Assembly: GCA_964030785.1 (NCBI GenBank)
Contig: OZ034979.1
Span: 14,864,583 to 14,928,582, forward strand
Reading direction: 5' to 3'
Length of the DNA stretch: 64,000 nucleotides
Source: Siderastrea siderea
Taxonomy: Eukaryota > Cnidaria > Anthozoa > Scleractinia > Rhizangiidae
Below, one piece after another: positions 1 to 11,952 of this stretch (its first letter is position 1; the number at the start of each line of letters is the position of its first letter). The notes beneath the pieces were generated by a model. It saw only the letters and a list, made by a program, of their open reading frames with translations, had not been told where the DNA came from and did not search any database. The translations under genes and the position numbers were made by a program.

Positions 1-590
1 CTGAGATTGAAATGTCGGTCGTAAGTAATTCTTTAGTCTCAACAACAGCCTTGTCAGATATCAAAAGCGCGTCAAATACTTTTGCAGACTTTGTTTTGGG
101 CCGCTCAACCCGCCTTCGTATAGCAGTCGCCGAGGACATTTTCTTCGCCTCGAAAAATCCCATTGAAAAGAAAAATAATAACGCCAAGACGCAGGAAAAT
201 TGTTCCTACTTTCACCGAAAGTTTGAGATCGATGCGAGCGAAATTGAAATCTCCAGAGAGCCGTGAAGTTTTCTGTATAAAAAACATACTTCCAGTCGGC
301 CCTTTTTTGTCCGTTGCATCTAATTTGCATTGGGCATAATTTCAAATGAGCACCGCCGGCGGACGCTGCTTTTAGCCACTTTCGAAACTCACATCGAAAA
401 AATTTCGACGGCCAGAGAAGCGGAAAACTTCCTTCAACTTTCGCCGAAAGTTTTATTTCAATGCAGAACAAAACGAAGCCGCCAGCGAGCCGAGAAGTTT
501 TGTACTTCATCTATATTTTGCCGTGCAGACAATACTTTGTTCTGGTCGATCGGTCACGTATCGATGTTGAAAAACTCACCTCACAGTAAA
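1..590. other. No gene seen
   Basis: Two related blocks, roughly 205-285 and 425-505, share CCGAAAGTTT...GAGCCGNGAAGTTTT, a diverged direct repeat. Open frames here overlap on both strands and match nothing known. Confidence 0.5.
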
Positions 591-681
591 CGAGTACACT
601 TTCCCTGCTAGCAGAGGCCCCTTTTCCTTTGTATTCACTGAGCTTACGGACGGGACGAAAAGGGACCTCTGCCATGCATAC

Positions 682-830
682 TTGTCCAATACTCCGACAA
701 ATTTATGCATAGCATTGTGAAATTTCTTATTGTTTTGCTTCATTCTTTATTGTTATGCTTTTGTACAGTATTGTTATGTGAAGTGATTACAATACAATGC
801 CATGCATAAATTTGTCGGAGTATTGGACAA
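682..830. mobile_element. Foldback MITE nested in the left arm
   Basis: The ends are TTGTCCAATACTCCGACAAA and its complement, 149 bp in all, with near-perfect arms of about 36 bp. It separates CTCTGCC from CATGGGTCGAAA, which are contiguous in the opposite arm at 2031-2050, so it inserted after the arm formed. Confidence 0.75.
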
Positions 831-1990
831 CCCTCCTGCCATGGGTCGAAATGAACTGTGTTGAGCATGCGCCACGGTTACTTAGCGACCGAAACGTCAC
901 GTGATGCTTTTAGCACGTGATCAGCTGACGACTCCCACCTTTCTCAACTAGCACGCCAAGAAACACCTGCACAGTTTTGTTGTCGTGAATGGCGAGTTCA
1001 CCAAAACCCTAAAAAAGTAGACAGTTCGTCTAGAGATAGTTGTTGTCTAGTCTACGGTATAATTTCAAGTTATCTGGACAAGGAAGCTTTTTTAACATGA
1101 CCACAACTCCAGGAATCGAAAAGAATTTAACCCAGTGAAGGCTGCGTGTTTTATGATCGCTTCACTAAATTAGCAGTTGGTAATAAACAACCCATGTGCA
1201 GTACAAAAGGACAATTTATAGGTTCGAAAAAACAACACTCACTTGATCTAGAATAGTTAAAATTTCTTACTTTTAAATAAAATACACCAGCTGTCAATTA
1301 AGAATTAGCCGGAAATACAATCTCAAAGTAAAAATTTTGAAAATTCCCGCAAGAGATTTCTCATGTTGTCTCGCGCGTGAAATCAAACCACAACAGAGCA
1401 TTTGTGTCTGTTTAGGTCAGATTACTACTTTTCGAAAATTTATGAATGAAGGTACACAGAAGAAGAGACAGTAAGCTTTTCTAAATAATACATTTATTAA
1501 AACACGCCTTCAAACGCGTTCAACTCTTTCTTCGAGGGAAGCTACGCGCAAGCGATTTCGCTCGATGTGCAATCCCTCAATTAAAAAGCGATTTCGATAC
1601 AAATTTACCATTAAATGTGTAATTTACTCTACCGTAGACTCGTAGAAGTGCTGGAGCATTTCACAGAAAGTCCGCAGCTCGAAAAATCTTTGGAGGTGGA
1701 AGGTTGTCGTTCGCCTTGACAGATGTTTTCTTCGCTCTAAATTCCATTCCTTAACTTGTGGAATGTTTCTTAGAGCTTCTTCTTTCGATTGTTTATCTTT
1801 CCGTCGTCCATTTTAACAAAAAAAAGAGAAAGTAAACGTTTAAACTCTTCACGAGTTTAGTTCTCTTTCCAGGACGGCATGTTACTATGCGGGCTCACTA
1901 AATGACAGCGGAATAACTGTAAAGGAATGCGCGAGATACAGTGGGCTCAAGTCACGGTCAGCAAACAATACAGGGAGCATGCGTTTCGGA

Positions 1991-2020
1991 AACCGCCGTC
2001 CACGACCATGGACGGCGGTT
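1991..2020. repeat. Perfect hairpin
   Basis: AACCGCCGTCCA and its exact complement flank a 6-nt loop (CGACCA). The stem is GC-rich. Confidence 0.9.
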
Positions 2021-2814
2021 GAATCAAAGGGAGTTTCGACCCATGGCAGAGGTCCCTTTTCGTCCCGTCCGTCAGCTCAGCGAATACAAAGGAAAAGGGG
2101 CCTCTGCTGGCAGGGAAGAGTACACTGAAAAGAGATAGCAAAACGATTCGAGAATAATTTGTAAAATACAGGGGCACTTATAGGCGATCTAATAGACTTA
2201 TTTCATTTACATGAAAGACCGAATTTGCGAGCCAAACCCGAAGGTTGCAGTTTCTTGCCGGCCTACCCTCCTACCCCTCGAGCCTTTGGCGGCATCGCTC
2301 CACGGAAAAGTTCCAATCGCGACCAAAAATGGCTTCTACCACATCACAACGCGAAATATCACGTAGAATATATGGTATATAGTTCTTTGTACTTCACAGG
2401 TGAGCAAAATTGGCCGAACCTTGAACGATGGAACCAGATTACTTTGGATCTTTCAATGCACGAAATTCAATTACAACCGCGTTGCATTATGGAAAGTGCC
2501 AATGGGTCTTTAAGGACGGTGTCTCCTTTTGTTACTGCACATACGTTCTTTGCATCTTGGGATATTCGGGTTTCTTAAGGAATTTGCTCACTAATACAAC
2601 AACATTTTTGCGCGGATTTGACTATGTGGAAAAAGCAGATGTTAGCAAGGGGTATCAGAATCCAAAAAGAAAATTCGGGGTAAACACGCATTTTTCAGAG
2701 ATAATTGAGCTTAAATTTGGAAAGAAATCGCCATACTTTCTTTGTATTTGAACGCTTTTTGATAATTATGGTTGCTAAATTATCTCTGACAAATGCATGG
2801 CTACCCACATTTTT

Positions 2815-2849
2815 AACCGATGACGTCATGAAAATGACGTCATCCGGTT
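2815..2849. repeat. Inverted pair of TGACGTCA sites
   Basis: GATGACGTCAT and its complement are separated by GAAA. Each half holds the palindrome TGACGTCA, the sequence bound by CREB/ATF-type bZIP factors in animals. No promoter is evident nearby, so it may be repeat-derived. Confidence 0.6.
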
Positions 2850-2995
2850 GATGCTGTAAACTGGAAAGAACGGCGCTGGTACACGGGACATGGTGGATGT
2901 CCTCAAGTGTGTGAGGTAGGGGGGAGGGTACTCTGTGAGGTGCTGGACGGGGGTGTACCACCGGGACACTGACACCCTTACCTTTTAATATCAGA

Positions 2996-3655
2996 GGGAC
3001 ACATCCATACGGCTTATAGATGGGAATACGACCCCCGGGCATTCGCGAGTCTCGATCAACACAATTTTACTTCGAATACGCCGTTTTGTATACTTGACGT
3101 CTGGCAGAGTCTAATTCGCATTGTAGTCCTGCATTTACTTTAATAGCGGTGGTAAAAATTTCCACAGCAACAAACACAGCGAAAGTTTTACAAAAGACGG
3201 ACTCGTCAGTTTGAGAAAAGTCAGAATGACTCTTGGCCGCAACAAACCAGTTCGGCTTACCTCGCGAATTCATGCACATGTAATTTGTTTCTGTCTGTTT
3301 TCCTTTTCTTATAAGCGGGACACATCCATACAGCTTATGGATGGGAGTACGATCCCCTGGCTACGAAGGTTTTGCATTCGTGTTTCTCGATCAAGGAAAC
3401 TATTTAAGTTTACTTCGAATGCGCTGTTTTTGTATACTTAACTTCTGGCAGGATTTTTAATCGCGCTGTAGTCTTGCATTTATTTAGTCGTGGTACAAAT
3501 TTCCACAGCGACAACGACAGCAGAAATTTTACACAAGACGGACTCGTCAGTTTGAGAAAAGTCAGAGCAACTCGGCTGAAACAAACCAGTTCGGCTTACT
3601 TCGCGAATTCATGCACAGGTAATTTGTCTGTTTTCCTTTTTGTAATTTCCAAGCG
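2996..3655. repeat. Tandem duplication, period about 321 bp
   Basis: GGGACACATCCATACNGCTTA recurs at 2996 and 3317. The following block (TTGTATAC, CTGGCAG, TTCCACAGC, GACGGACTCGTCAGTTTGAG, AACCAGTTCGGCTTAC, GCGAATTCATGCACA) repeats in the same order at 3088-3290 and 3430-3625. The copies differ by small indels. Confidence 0.85.
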
Positions 3656-3837
3656 GAATTATGAACTTTCGTACTTCCAACCAGCCTGACGGAGTCAATT
3701 CCAATACGAGACAAACATTTTTAGTTTTCTAGTGGCATTACAATTAAAGATCAAAGGAAAATAATAAGAAACCCGAGGTGATCAGCAAGCGGTTTTTGCG
3801 CAAGGTTCATAAAATTTATTTACCCTTGAAGAAGAAA

Positions 3838-4235
3838 GGGGCTGTTTACGTGGAGGGAGGAAGAATTCCTTGCGCTAGGAAGATCCTAGAAGGCGGATCA
3901 TCCTAGCGCCATATCTTTTCTGTATTCAGTTTACATGCAAAATGTTGTACTTGGCCCTAGCGCTACGTTCTTGCTAGCTGAGAGATAGGAAGATCCTAGG
4001 GCTAGGAAGATCCTAGCACCATGTAAACTACCTTTGCTTGGAAGATCCTAGTTCTAGGGACAGAAAAACAAATATGGCGGCGGCCGGGCGTTCAACTGCT
4101 AAAGGCCGACAGTTTTAATTGATTTCCAGCAACCACCCCGACCGAACTTTCTGCATGTAAACCAAACGAAAATTTGTTTCGCCTTCTAGGATCTTCCTAG
4201 TGCTAGGATCTTCCTCTCTCCATGTAAACAGCCCC
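3838..4235. mobile_element. MITE with CTAGGAAGATCC repeats
   Basis: The ends are GGGGCTGTTTACGTGG and the complement of CCATGTAAACAGCCCC. Inside, the near-palindrome CTAGGAAGATCCTAG occurs in several copies (about 3874, 3986, 4003, 4035, 4186, 4203) in both orientations. Length is 398 bp, with no coding frame. The target duplication is unclear. Confidence 0.75.
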
Positions 4236-4396
4236 TAAGCTGGATATAAATATTTCGGTCGTGTTCGAAAGCAAAGCAAAAGAATAAGCACTACAAGCCG
4301 AGAACCGTGAGAACATTATCAACTCCTGCATAAACGTGTCTTTGCGTGTTTGGAATAAACTAAATTTGGTATATCAAATTTCAACCCGCTTATGCA

Positions 4397-4444
4397 AATA
4401 GGCCATTTTACAGTTGTGTGCTTAGTGACCTGGCCTTTGAGTGG

Positions 4445-4475
<31 letters not shown>

Positions 4476-4638
4476 AAGACCCTCCCGCTTTTCACATGTA
4501 AATCATGTTATTCTCATGCTAACTAGTTTGTATTTACATATGAAAAGCAAGAGGGTTTGTATCAAAACAAGGTCAACTCCAGCCTCGCTTCCACTCAAAG
4601 GCCAGGTCACTAAGCACACAACTGTAAAATGGACTATT
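4397..4638. mobile_element. Foldback MITE, 242 bp
   Basis: Nearly the whole element is an inverted repeat. The arms, about 115 bp each, start AATAGGCCATTTTACAG and contain GACCTGGCCTTTGAGTGGAA and GAGTTGACCTTGTTTTGAT. The centre is a short AT-rich loop near 4520. Confidence 0.88.
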
Positions 4639-4680
4639 AGACCGTGTTTACAAAGCATTGCTTATCACTAAAAACACACA

Positions 4681-5015
4681 GAATAATAATGTCTTGAATT
4701 TTACCTCTCCATCAAAAATACAGATATCTGGCAACCGAACGGATTTCAAAACTGAAATCCGAAAACATATTCCGTATAAAAAAAGCGAAAAAATACATCA
4801 AGTTCACGTGATCACGTGTTTCAACCGCTTGATCTGTCCACGTGTTAAGATCATGTTGCAAAAAATGTCACAGCACCAACAAAATAATTCCGCGTGACAC
4901 ATGCGTCACACTACAAACAAAAATAATCCGTGACAAGAATAATAATGTCTTGAATTTTACCTCTCCATCAAAAGTACAGATATCTGGCAACCGAACGGAT
5001 TTCAAAACTGAAATC
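4681..5015. repeat. Direct repeat pair, 79 bp
   Basis: 4681-4759 and 4937-5015 are nearly identical (one difference seen), starting GAATAATAATGTCTTG. The repeat interval is 256 bp. Confidence 0.9.
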
Positions 5016-5265
5016 TATTTGAAGTCCGCGGTTCGGTTTACATTTAAGAGCAAACTTTACAGACTTTAGGTCAGGGTATCTTGCAATTCGAAAGAATCTC
5101 AACGCGAAACGGCTTTTCGTTGCTTTAAAGATGTTGATTATTCGTCGGCTTCATTTCTACCCATTTTCAGCTCCTAAATAGAAGTATATTAATTTTAAGA
5201 GAAGAAAATACAACTTGAAAATCTAGGACAGATCCCAAGCGGTCGGCCAAAAATCGGCCTTTCCC

Positions 5266-5297
5266 CAACCTCGTCCCCAGGGTCTTCTCGGTTTTGA
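5266..5297 (+). repeat. Solo terminus of MULE-like element
   Basis: CAACCTCGTCCCCAGGGTCT then TCTCGGTTTTGAAA matches the outer end of the element at 37231. No partner end is nearby. Confidence 0.6.
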
Positions 5298-5629
5298 AAG
5301 AGTCTGGTGACAAGGTTTGGCGTTTCCCCTAACTCCTTGAAACTCACAAATATATGTGCAAAAGAGAGTTTCTGATTGGTTTATATTTCTCCTAAACAAC
5401 TGACAGCACTAGAGGGCAGAAAAATGCGTAGTAGGGGAGGTAGGAGATAGTGTCCTCCACGCCGAACATGCGTGGAGCACGGCTGGTTTTGGCCGTGCAG
5501 CTTAGCTCGAAAACAACATACAAATAATTCATTGTTTGTGCGAGCTAAAATAAAAAAAAACGGCATCGGTTCTGCACGCACTGCGTGCCTATGTTTATTT
5601 TTGGATTCCAATAACCCTTGCTAAGATCT

Positions 5630-5752
5630 GCTTTTTCCCCATAGTCGTAACTTCTGCAACAATACCTCTGTATTAGGAGGCACCGTCCTTAAGGGCCGTG
5701 CCTCCTAACAGAGATGTAATTTTTCAAAGGTTATGACCATGGGGGAAAAAGT
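5630..5752. mobile_element. Foldback MITE, about 120 bp
   Basis: Outer arms are CTTTTTCCCCATAGTCGTAAC and its imperfect complement. Inner arms are TTAGGAGGCAC / GTGCCTCCTAA. Confidence 0.7.
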
Positions 5753-8700
5753 AATTAAGCCACAATCAAATATATAATTTTCTTTACCGTTGAAGTGAAA
5801 GAAGTACTTGAAAATCTAAACGAAAGACTATTCCTCGAGGGACGCCGCACGATCACGTGACTCCGTGACTATTAAAATTTACTCGCATGGATATACATTA
5901 CATGTTCTTTCTATGTGGATGGTGCTCCGCTGTGCGGGTCTCGGCTCGAAAGGAGCTCCGCTAAAAGGACGTGAAATGTCGCGTTGCAGTTTCTTTGGGT
6001 TACGTGACATGAAAGCAGCATAGTACTCCCGCTCACTCGACTCGACTTCGGTGACATCACGAAATTTCGCGCCAAGTCTTGTGAGCGAGAAGAGAATGCC
6101 TGGGTACTAGGCTGACATGGAAGCTCGTAACTCAAGCTGAAGGCCAAAATATTTCTTATCTTCAATACGTCAAATCTGTACGCTACAACATTTTTTAATG
6201 TTATGAAAAAATTTTCAAAGTAACAGAAAGAAATTTTGGCTTTTTCGGCCGCAAACGGAACTCTCAAAGAGGACTGCAATTTTCGGTATACCTCAACCAA
6301 AGAAATCGTCAAACAATTGTCACCTTTGCACCCGTAATGTGAATGGCAAAGCTAGTTTAAAGCGTCGTTTCAGCTTATTCTGAGGTGAAAAACTGGGCAA
6401 CATACCGTTGTCATGTGGTCATACTACTTTAACTCATACGAGAAAGCTCTAGAAAATTTCCATGTGATTCCAGTGTGCTGTAATTTTCCCCACGTGTGCA
6501 AATCTCCAGATTAAATACTCTCTCAATTCACACTTCAAGGTAGGCACCTGACCCCTTAGTGCGTGGTATGGGGACCCCTGGAAATGGATGCTGAACCTCT
6601 CTACAGGATGGTACCTTTGTACCATCTGACCTATAGTCCTCCCAGAAGGGCAACCCTCTTGTGGTCCGCTCCATGTTGCACCCTCTGAGTCGGAAACCTC
6701 ACTACTGCACCCACTGAGTCGGAAACCTCGCTACTCTCGGGGATTTAGACTCTGCCTTCCCTGCCACCCACATTTTCCCACCAAAGTCAGTGTATCTTGT
6801 CTTTCATTTGTTTAAATAGCAAGGGGGGTATTTGAGAGAAGTATCTCCCTCTATTATCGGTAGTGGGTTTACTCTTATAGGATCACTGAAAGACTATACG
6901 GCGTCTCACTGCTAGTAAATTATTAATAAAATTAATTTCATAAACTAAAATAATCTGAAATAATAAATTACAAAATGTATCTAAACTTTCAAATTACTCC
7001 TTTTTTTTATTTTCAAGATCATTTTACGACGGATTGAATCATTTTGTTCTTCGTTTTTTCTTTAGTACTTCCTTCATGAAATATCCAAATATTTTCGCTC
7101 GCTGACACTCGTGACATAGCCTGGGTGTAACATAACTCATTAGTTGACATCGTGTTCTGTTGCGAATACGTTGATATGACTGGCTGAATAATCGTTTTCC
7201 ATTCGCTGATAGAAAAAGGATTGCGCGCTATAGCCTTTTGGTTAACGAGTTTTATGCTTAACCCAGAAAAGCCACGTTCAATCTTGAGGCAAAACAAATA
7301 CACAGTTTTTCCTCGCACACACAAAAATAAATAGATACATAAATAGAGAAAGTGAAAAAGGAAGCTAGTACCGACTTCAGTTTTGCATTTCTATCACCTC
7401 TATCATAAACGAATTGGTTCATGCTTTTAGTTGTGCATCTGTCGAGTTATGGAAGTACTTAGGGAGATTGAGGAGCACTTGTGAAGCTAGAGTTACTCTC
7501 GGCTATATCGAACTCTCACGCTTCCCTCGTGCCTCGTGCCTTCACGCGTGCCTCCACAATTGGATAGACGCAGGCCAAGCATGAACCAGGTTTTAAGTAC
7601 AAGTATATACACAGAAGTAATGAATTGTCAGCTGCCATGAACCACTTCAGCTTGAACAACTTCACAGGCTAGAAAAGGGAAATAACACTCTGTAGGGTAA
7701 AGAAAAAAAATGTTTAAGATTAAAAGCTTAGACATTTTAACACAATCCTTCACCAGTTCAACATTTTTGTTAACTAATTGACAGACACACAACGGAGGAG
7801 ACCGCAAGGTACCACACACCACCTGTATTTAAACAAGTGTTTCTGTTGAGGGACTATCGACTGATAGTTTCCAGCAGAAATTTAACACAATATGCTTCTC
7901 TCGCTCATACGCTAGTTTTAAAAGGACATCAAATTTCCAAGGGAAACTGTCGGACTGAAAGTCCCGAGACAGAAGCACTGCTCTATAGTTATTATTCTTC
8001 ACCAATAAATTTCCCTTCACAAAAAAGTAATTGAAACTGGCAGTTCGAATTTACACCTTATCAGACCACCTTCAGTCTTTTTTGACAAAAAGTAAAAAAA
8101 AAAAAAGACGAAAAATATACAAGAAATAAGAAATTAGAACTAATGAAGGTGAAATCGTCTACCAGGTGACAAGAGCATGTAACTTGGGTAACGAGCTCAC
8201 GAATTGCCACAGGCCGAAGAGACGCGTGTTGGACTAGTTTTACCGATTCATCCAGTTTCATGTGATATTCATGTGACCGGCTGAAAGTGAAGTTGAGTTC
8301 AAGACTCCATCTTTGGGATTACAATATGTGAATTATCCAACAACACTGCAGAAACTTTCTCCACACCAAAAATCTCTTCGGAGAAATCCCCTTGCAAAAC
8401 ATACACTAGCCTGTGTGCAACGGCCCACTCTATTCAAGATTAGGACAGATGGCGACTGTAGGACTTCGAAGTGGTGGCTTGGGCGAGTATCCAGGCCGCA
8501 GGCAGTTGTTGGCGAAGCGATTTTCCTATACCATACCTGTTTCAACTTCTTCCAAACGCTTTTCAATTTTCATACTTTGTTACTTTGTACTCCCACAACA
8601 TTTACAGCTTTTACTGTACAAGTTTTCCTTTTTGCTTTTTGAGGATTCTCGGGTATAATCTATGGTGCCTCTATGAGTCACTGGAGCAGCATTACCAATG

Positions 8701-8930
8701 TGGGAACCGCCGACAACTCTCACATGCTGGGGTGGAGCGTCATTCCAAGGAAAAAACTCATTGAACTCCTCCAGAGTTGAATTCTTTTTCCGAAGCAGCC
8801 TCTCACGAGTTTTGTAATCAGGGATTCCAATGACGAGCTAATCTTTCGAGTTGTACAGTATGCAGTGATCGTAAGACTCTCCTGCTTCTTAAATAAATTC
8901 GTATCTCTCGAAAGGCACGTTTTTGAGCAG
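5753..8930. other. No gene recognised
   Basis: Short open frames occur on both strands without domain motifs or codon bias I can recognise. About 6540-6760 holds a small duplication of ACTGAGTCGGAAACCTC (near 6687 and 6712). Several frames around 8313-8764 overlap in three phases, which argues against coding. Confidence 0.4.
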
Positions 8931-8936
8931 CTGAAA
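8931..8936. repeat. Target site duplication CTGAAA, left
   Basis: CTGAAA directly precedes the AG terminus of the Polinton-like element and matches 20452-20457. Confidence 0.75.
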
Positions 8937-11365
8937 AGTAGCATTGTCAGCTCACCTACCCCACTTTTCCCATTTGTTCATTTTTTCTGATGTGTTCACT
9001 TTCCCATTTGTATCCTTCCCAAAATGACGTCATAGAAAACATGACGTCATAACTCTTTCCCAGGTCCTTTTCCTAGCCCTAGCATCAAAACGAGGCTGCC
9101 TTGTGGGACAATCAAAAAATCACCATAGCAACAAAGTCTAATTGAAAACGGATTTTAATGATTGAAAAAAAAGGAACGCTGAGATGGGGATTTGGACCTC
9201 GTTTTGCTGTAGAGGATATGATTGGTGGAGAGAGTGAGCGGAAATGAAAAACCAGAAATGACGTTGGACCTCCTTTTGATGCGAGGGTTGCTGATTGGTG
9301 GAGAAAGGGAAAAAGTCGGCCATGTTGGATTTTTTCTGGCTTCTGATTGGTCGAGAGCAGAACTGGAAATAAAAAAGCGGAAACGACGTCATGATGTTTT
9401 GCCCAAATATTGGGAGCTGTCAATTGGGCATGGATCTGTCAATTGAGAAATCACCATTGCAACCACAAGTTAAATCGAAAACAGATTTTAATGGATAAAA
9501 GCAAAACTTGGTTTTTACAAGTGGGAGCGTGGTGCCTGGACCCTGGACCCGAGCACCAATCACATCTCATCAGAAAAACAGATTGTCTGTATGAAAATAA
9601 TTGTGGGAAAATGTCAAAGGAAGGAAATCCCCCTGGGAATGGGATGGTTTGCTTGGTTATGGAGCTTGGCATGGAGAGTTTTAAGGGAGTTGTGGTTGGC
9701 AACGAGTTGGGTTGCTAGGCAACCAAGCGAGGATGAGAATAAAAGGGATGCGTTGCTAGGGTCGGAAATTACCTTAGCAACAACACATGTTAATCAAATA
9801 TCACCATAACAACCATCTTACCACGTGACCATGGACACTTCGTGATGCTTCCATGACATACTGGAATAGCCCTCTCACCAGTAGGTGAAAAGTGGATCAT
9901 GGGCTCAGTGTCACCGTTGGGTGGTTAGAGGAGGGGGTACCCTACGACACCAGTCACCATAGCAACAGTGTAAAAAAATTGGAAAAGTACTGCTACGCTC
10001 CTTGGAAAGCGCGGACCATATTTGGGTGGTTAGAGGAGGGGTACCCCTTTGGAATATGCAAGGGGTGCTGTGAAAAATAGAGGAAAAATAGGGGGTGGGG
10101 GTACCCCCTCCTTCATTATAGGCCAACCAGGTATACTGGTGGAGATGACAGGTGGCACCCAACCAATCTCCATGAAGCGGGTGACTCACGTGATGTCTGT
10201 CACGTCATACCTTTCATGTGGGCGAGGCGTTTATTGTCACGTGGCAATAAATGAAGGGGTAGCTCCCTCCTCGTCTTGTCTTTGCCCAGGATTTTTTGTG
10301 AGGGCGAGTACAAAGGGAAACGATTTTACTTGGAGGCGCAACAACAACAACAACAACAACAATAATAATAATAATAATAGGTTACATGACCCTGCTGACC
10401 TGTAGGGTATGTAGGTTCACATTTCAGGGAAAAGCAATGTCCATTAAGGTTGCTGGGTCCGGTCTAAAAGAAAAAGACTGCTGGCTGATAGAGATTGCAG
10501 GCTCAGGCCTTAGCATAAGACCGTTGACGGATCAGGTCAGAAAAAAGACTGCTAATCAGTAGGTTAGGCTCTCAGGAGAATTGGGATCGTATGCTCCGGC
10601 CCAATGGGGAGTACTGCTGGTTAGCTCAATTAGAGAAGACCCCTGCCCATTAAGGCTTTTGTGGGGTGAGGCTTCAGAGGAAGACTACTGACCAGTCACT
10701 AAAGATCAAATTTATGGCGTTTTCTTACGACGATTTTCCGTGATACCTTGCAATGCCTTGCAGCATACCCAACCACCTCCACCCTCTCTGCAGGGTGCCC
10801 TTATTTGGACGAAAACTAGACCAAGAGAGGTACCTCACCTCCTGTCTTTTCAGCCCATATCTCTCCCTGCCAAACCTCTCTAGCCACAGAAAGCTCAGAG
10901 TAGCTTCAAGTAGCTCAAACATGAACATTTCTCAAGACAATAATAGTAGCAAAAGCAACCTTGGACAGTTCACGTGACAATCACTTTTATTCACGTTTGT
11001 TAGAATACAATTTCTTCTGTTCAACTCGGTTCAGTTCTTAGTCTCAAGGTCAAGTTTCTTTGTCTTCTTCTTTTTCTTCTTCTTCCTCCTCCTCCTCCTC
11101 CTCCTCTTCTTCTTCGTTCTTAAGGACTGGCTGCGGTTGAAAAATTTTGTTTAGTTAAAATTTTCGCCTATTCACAGCTGCATCCGCGGCCTCTTTAATC
11201 CATATCTCTTCTTTGTCCATGAAACGACGTAGGGTTTTCATGACTGCTTTGTGTACAGGATCACGTTTAAGACGAAGGAACCACTTGAGATAGTGCAAGT
11301 ACAACCTCCGTAGCTTTATACTGAAATCTGGCGATAAAGCATTGAAAACTTTGGCTTGAGCTTCA
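8937..11365 (+). repeat. Left arm of Polinton-like element
   Basis: It is inverted and similar to 17512-20451 (outer part) and 11953-12496 (inner part). Matching landmarks include the paired TGACGTCA near the end, CACCATAGCAAC blocks, the GGGGGTACC boxes, an AAC/AAT microsatellite at 10340-10380 opposite the ATT run at 17992-18061, and the complement of the zinc-finger-like ORF end. It lacks a segment of about 1 kb that the right arm has at 18506-19505. Confidence 0.8.
10340..10380. repeat. AAC/AAT microsatellite in left arm
   Basis: Consecutive AAC units followed by AAT units. This is the left-arm counterpart of 17992-18061. Confidence 0.9.
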
Positions 11366-11727
11366 GATGCCCCCTTTTCCAGTAACCGCTCCACTTGTTT
11401 TCCGAAGCGTGAACTAAGGGACTCTTTAACTTTTGCATGGAGATCTTCCCATGGATCACCACTGTCATATTCCAACTCACTGTTGTCTTTGTCCTCGCAA
11501 TCAATTTCCATGTTTTCATCGTCATCTTCTTTATCCTCTGAATCCTCAGTAGTGCTTGCTTCGTTTGAGCCCACTTCAGACACCACGTCCTCTGGGGAGA
11601 CAGTAGCCATGGTTGTACTTTCCCCTTGTTGTTTTTCTAAACGTTTCCACCAACCCTGCTTCTCGTGATGGTCTCTATTGTAGCTTCGACTGAACGGTTT
11701 TTGAGAATACTGGCAAAGATGTGCCAT
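11155..11727 (-). CDS. Unrecognised acidic protein with broken zinc finger
   Basis: The 190-residue frame starts with HLCQYSQKPFSRSYNRDHHE (from residue 3), which looks like a C2H2/C2HC zinc finger. The second cysteine appears to be Ser (CQYS), and the position where a closing Cys might be expected is Trp, so the finger is probably non-functional. Residues about 45-95 are Glu/Asp-rich. The rest is a charged helical region with YLHYLKWF, RDPVHKAVMKTLRRFM and AADAAVNRRKF. It ends at a TAA where the inverted copy at 11953-12326 reads on through LLNKIFQPQPVLKN into a poly-Glu stretch, so the stop appears premature. The N-terminus lies in the central spacer and the rest in the left arm. Function is unknown. 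It resembles uncharacterised zinc-finger proteins repeated in cnidarian genomes, from memory only. Confidence 0.45.
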   Translation of the reverse strand: MAHLCQYSQKPFSRSYNRDHHEKQGWWKRLEKQQGESTTMATVSPEDVVSEVGSNEASTTEDSEDKEDDDENMEIDCEDKDNSELEYDSGDPWEDLHAKVKESLSSRFGKQVERLLEKGASEAQAKVFNALSPDFSIKLRRLYLHYLKWFLRLKRDPVHKAVMKTLRRFMDKEEIWIKEAADAAVNRRKF

Positions 11728-11952
11728 ACACTGACTCGTGCAGACTCGGCACTCTTTTGCTCAAAATGAGCACCATGTGCTTGGCGCCTATTTATGTATG
11801 TTCACAGCGCAACTCAATTTGAGTGAGTGACTCAAACTCATAATGAGCAACACATTTTGAGTGAGAGTAACTGATAATGAGCAACCCATTTTGAGCATGA
11901 GTACCTCAGCTAGTCGATGAGTTGCTCACCCATATACTCATAGTATATGAGC
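11366..11952. other. Central spacer of the foldback element
   Basis: This is the only part of the 6.5-kb core not duplicated in inverted form. It holds the N-terminal half of the zinc-finger-like ORF and, at about 11810-11950, irregular repeats of TGAGCAAC and ATTTTGAG in both orientations. Confidence 0.6.

Larger units (their letters stand above)
591..2127. mobile_element. Inverted-repeat pair bounding a 1.5-kb segment
   Basis: About 591-673 and 2043-2127 are inverted copies (AGTACACT..TCCCTGC, GCAGAGG..CCCTTTTC, CGTCCCGTCCGT). Homology continues inward at CCATGGGTCGAAA (838 and 2034), past a small MITE in the left arm. No transposase frame was found inside, and no clear target duplication was found. 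Confidence 0.55.

Noticed and set aside
5911..6312. 133-residue minus-strand frame
   Set aside because: The overlapping opposite-strand sequence looks like dispersed repeat, with no recognisable domain; coding is unsupported.
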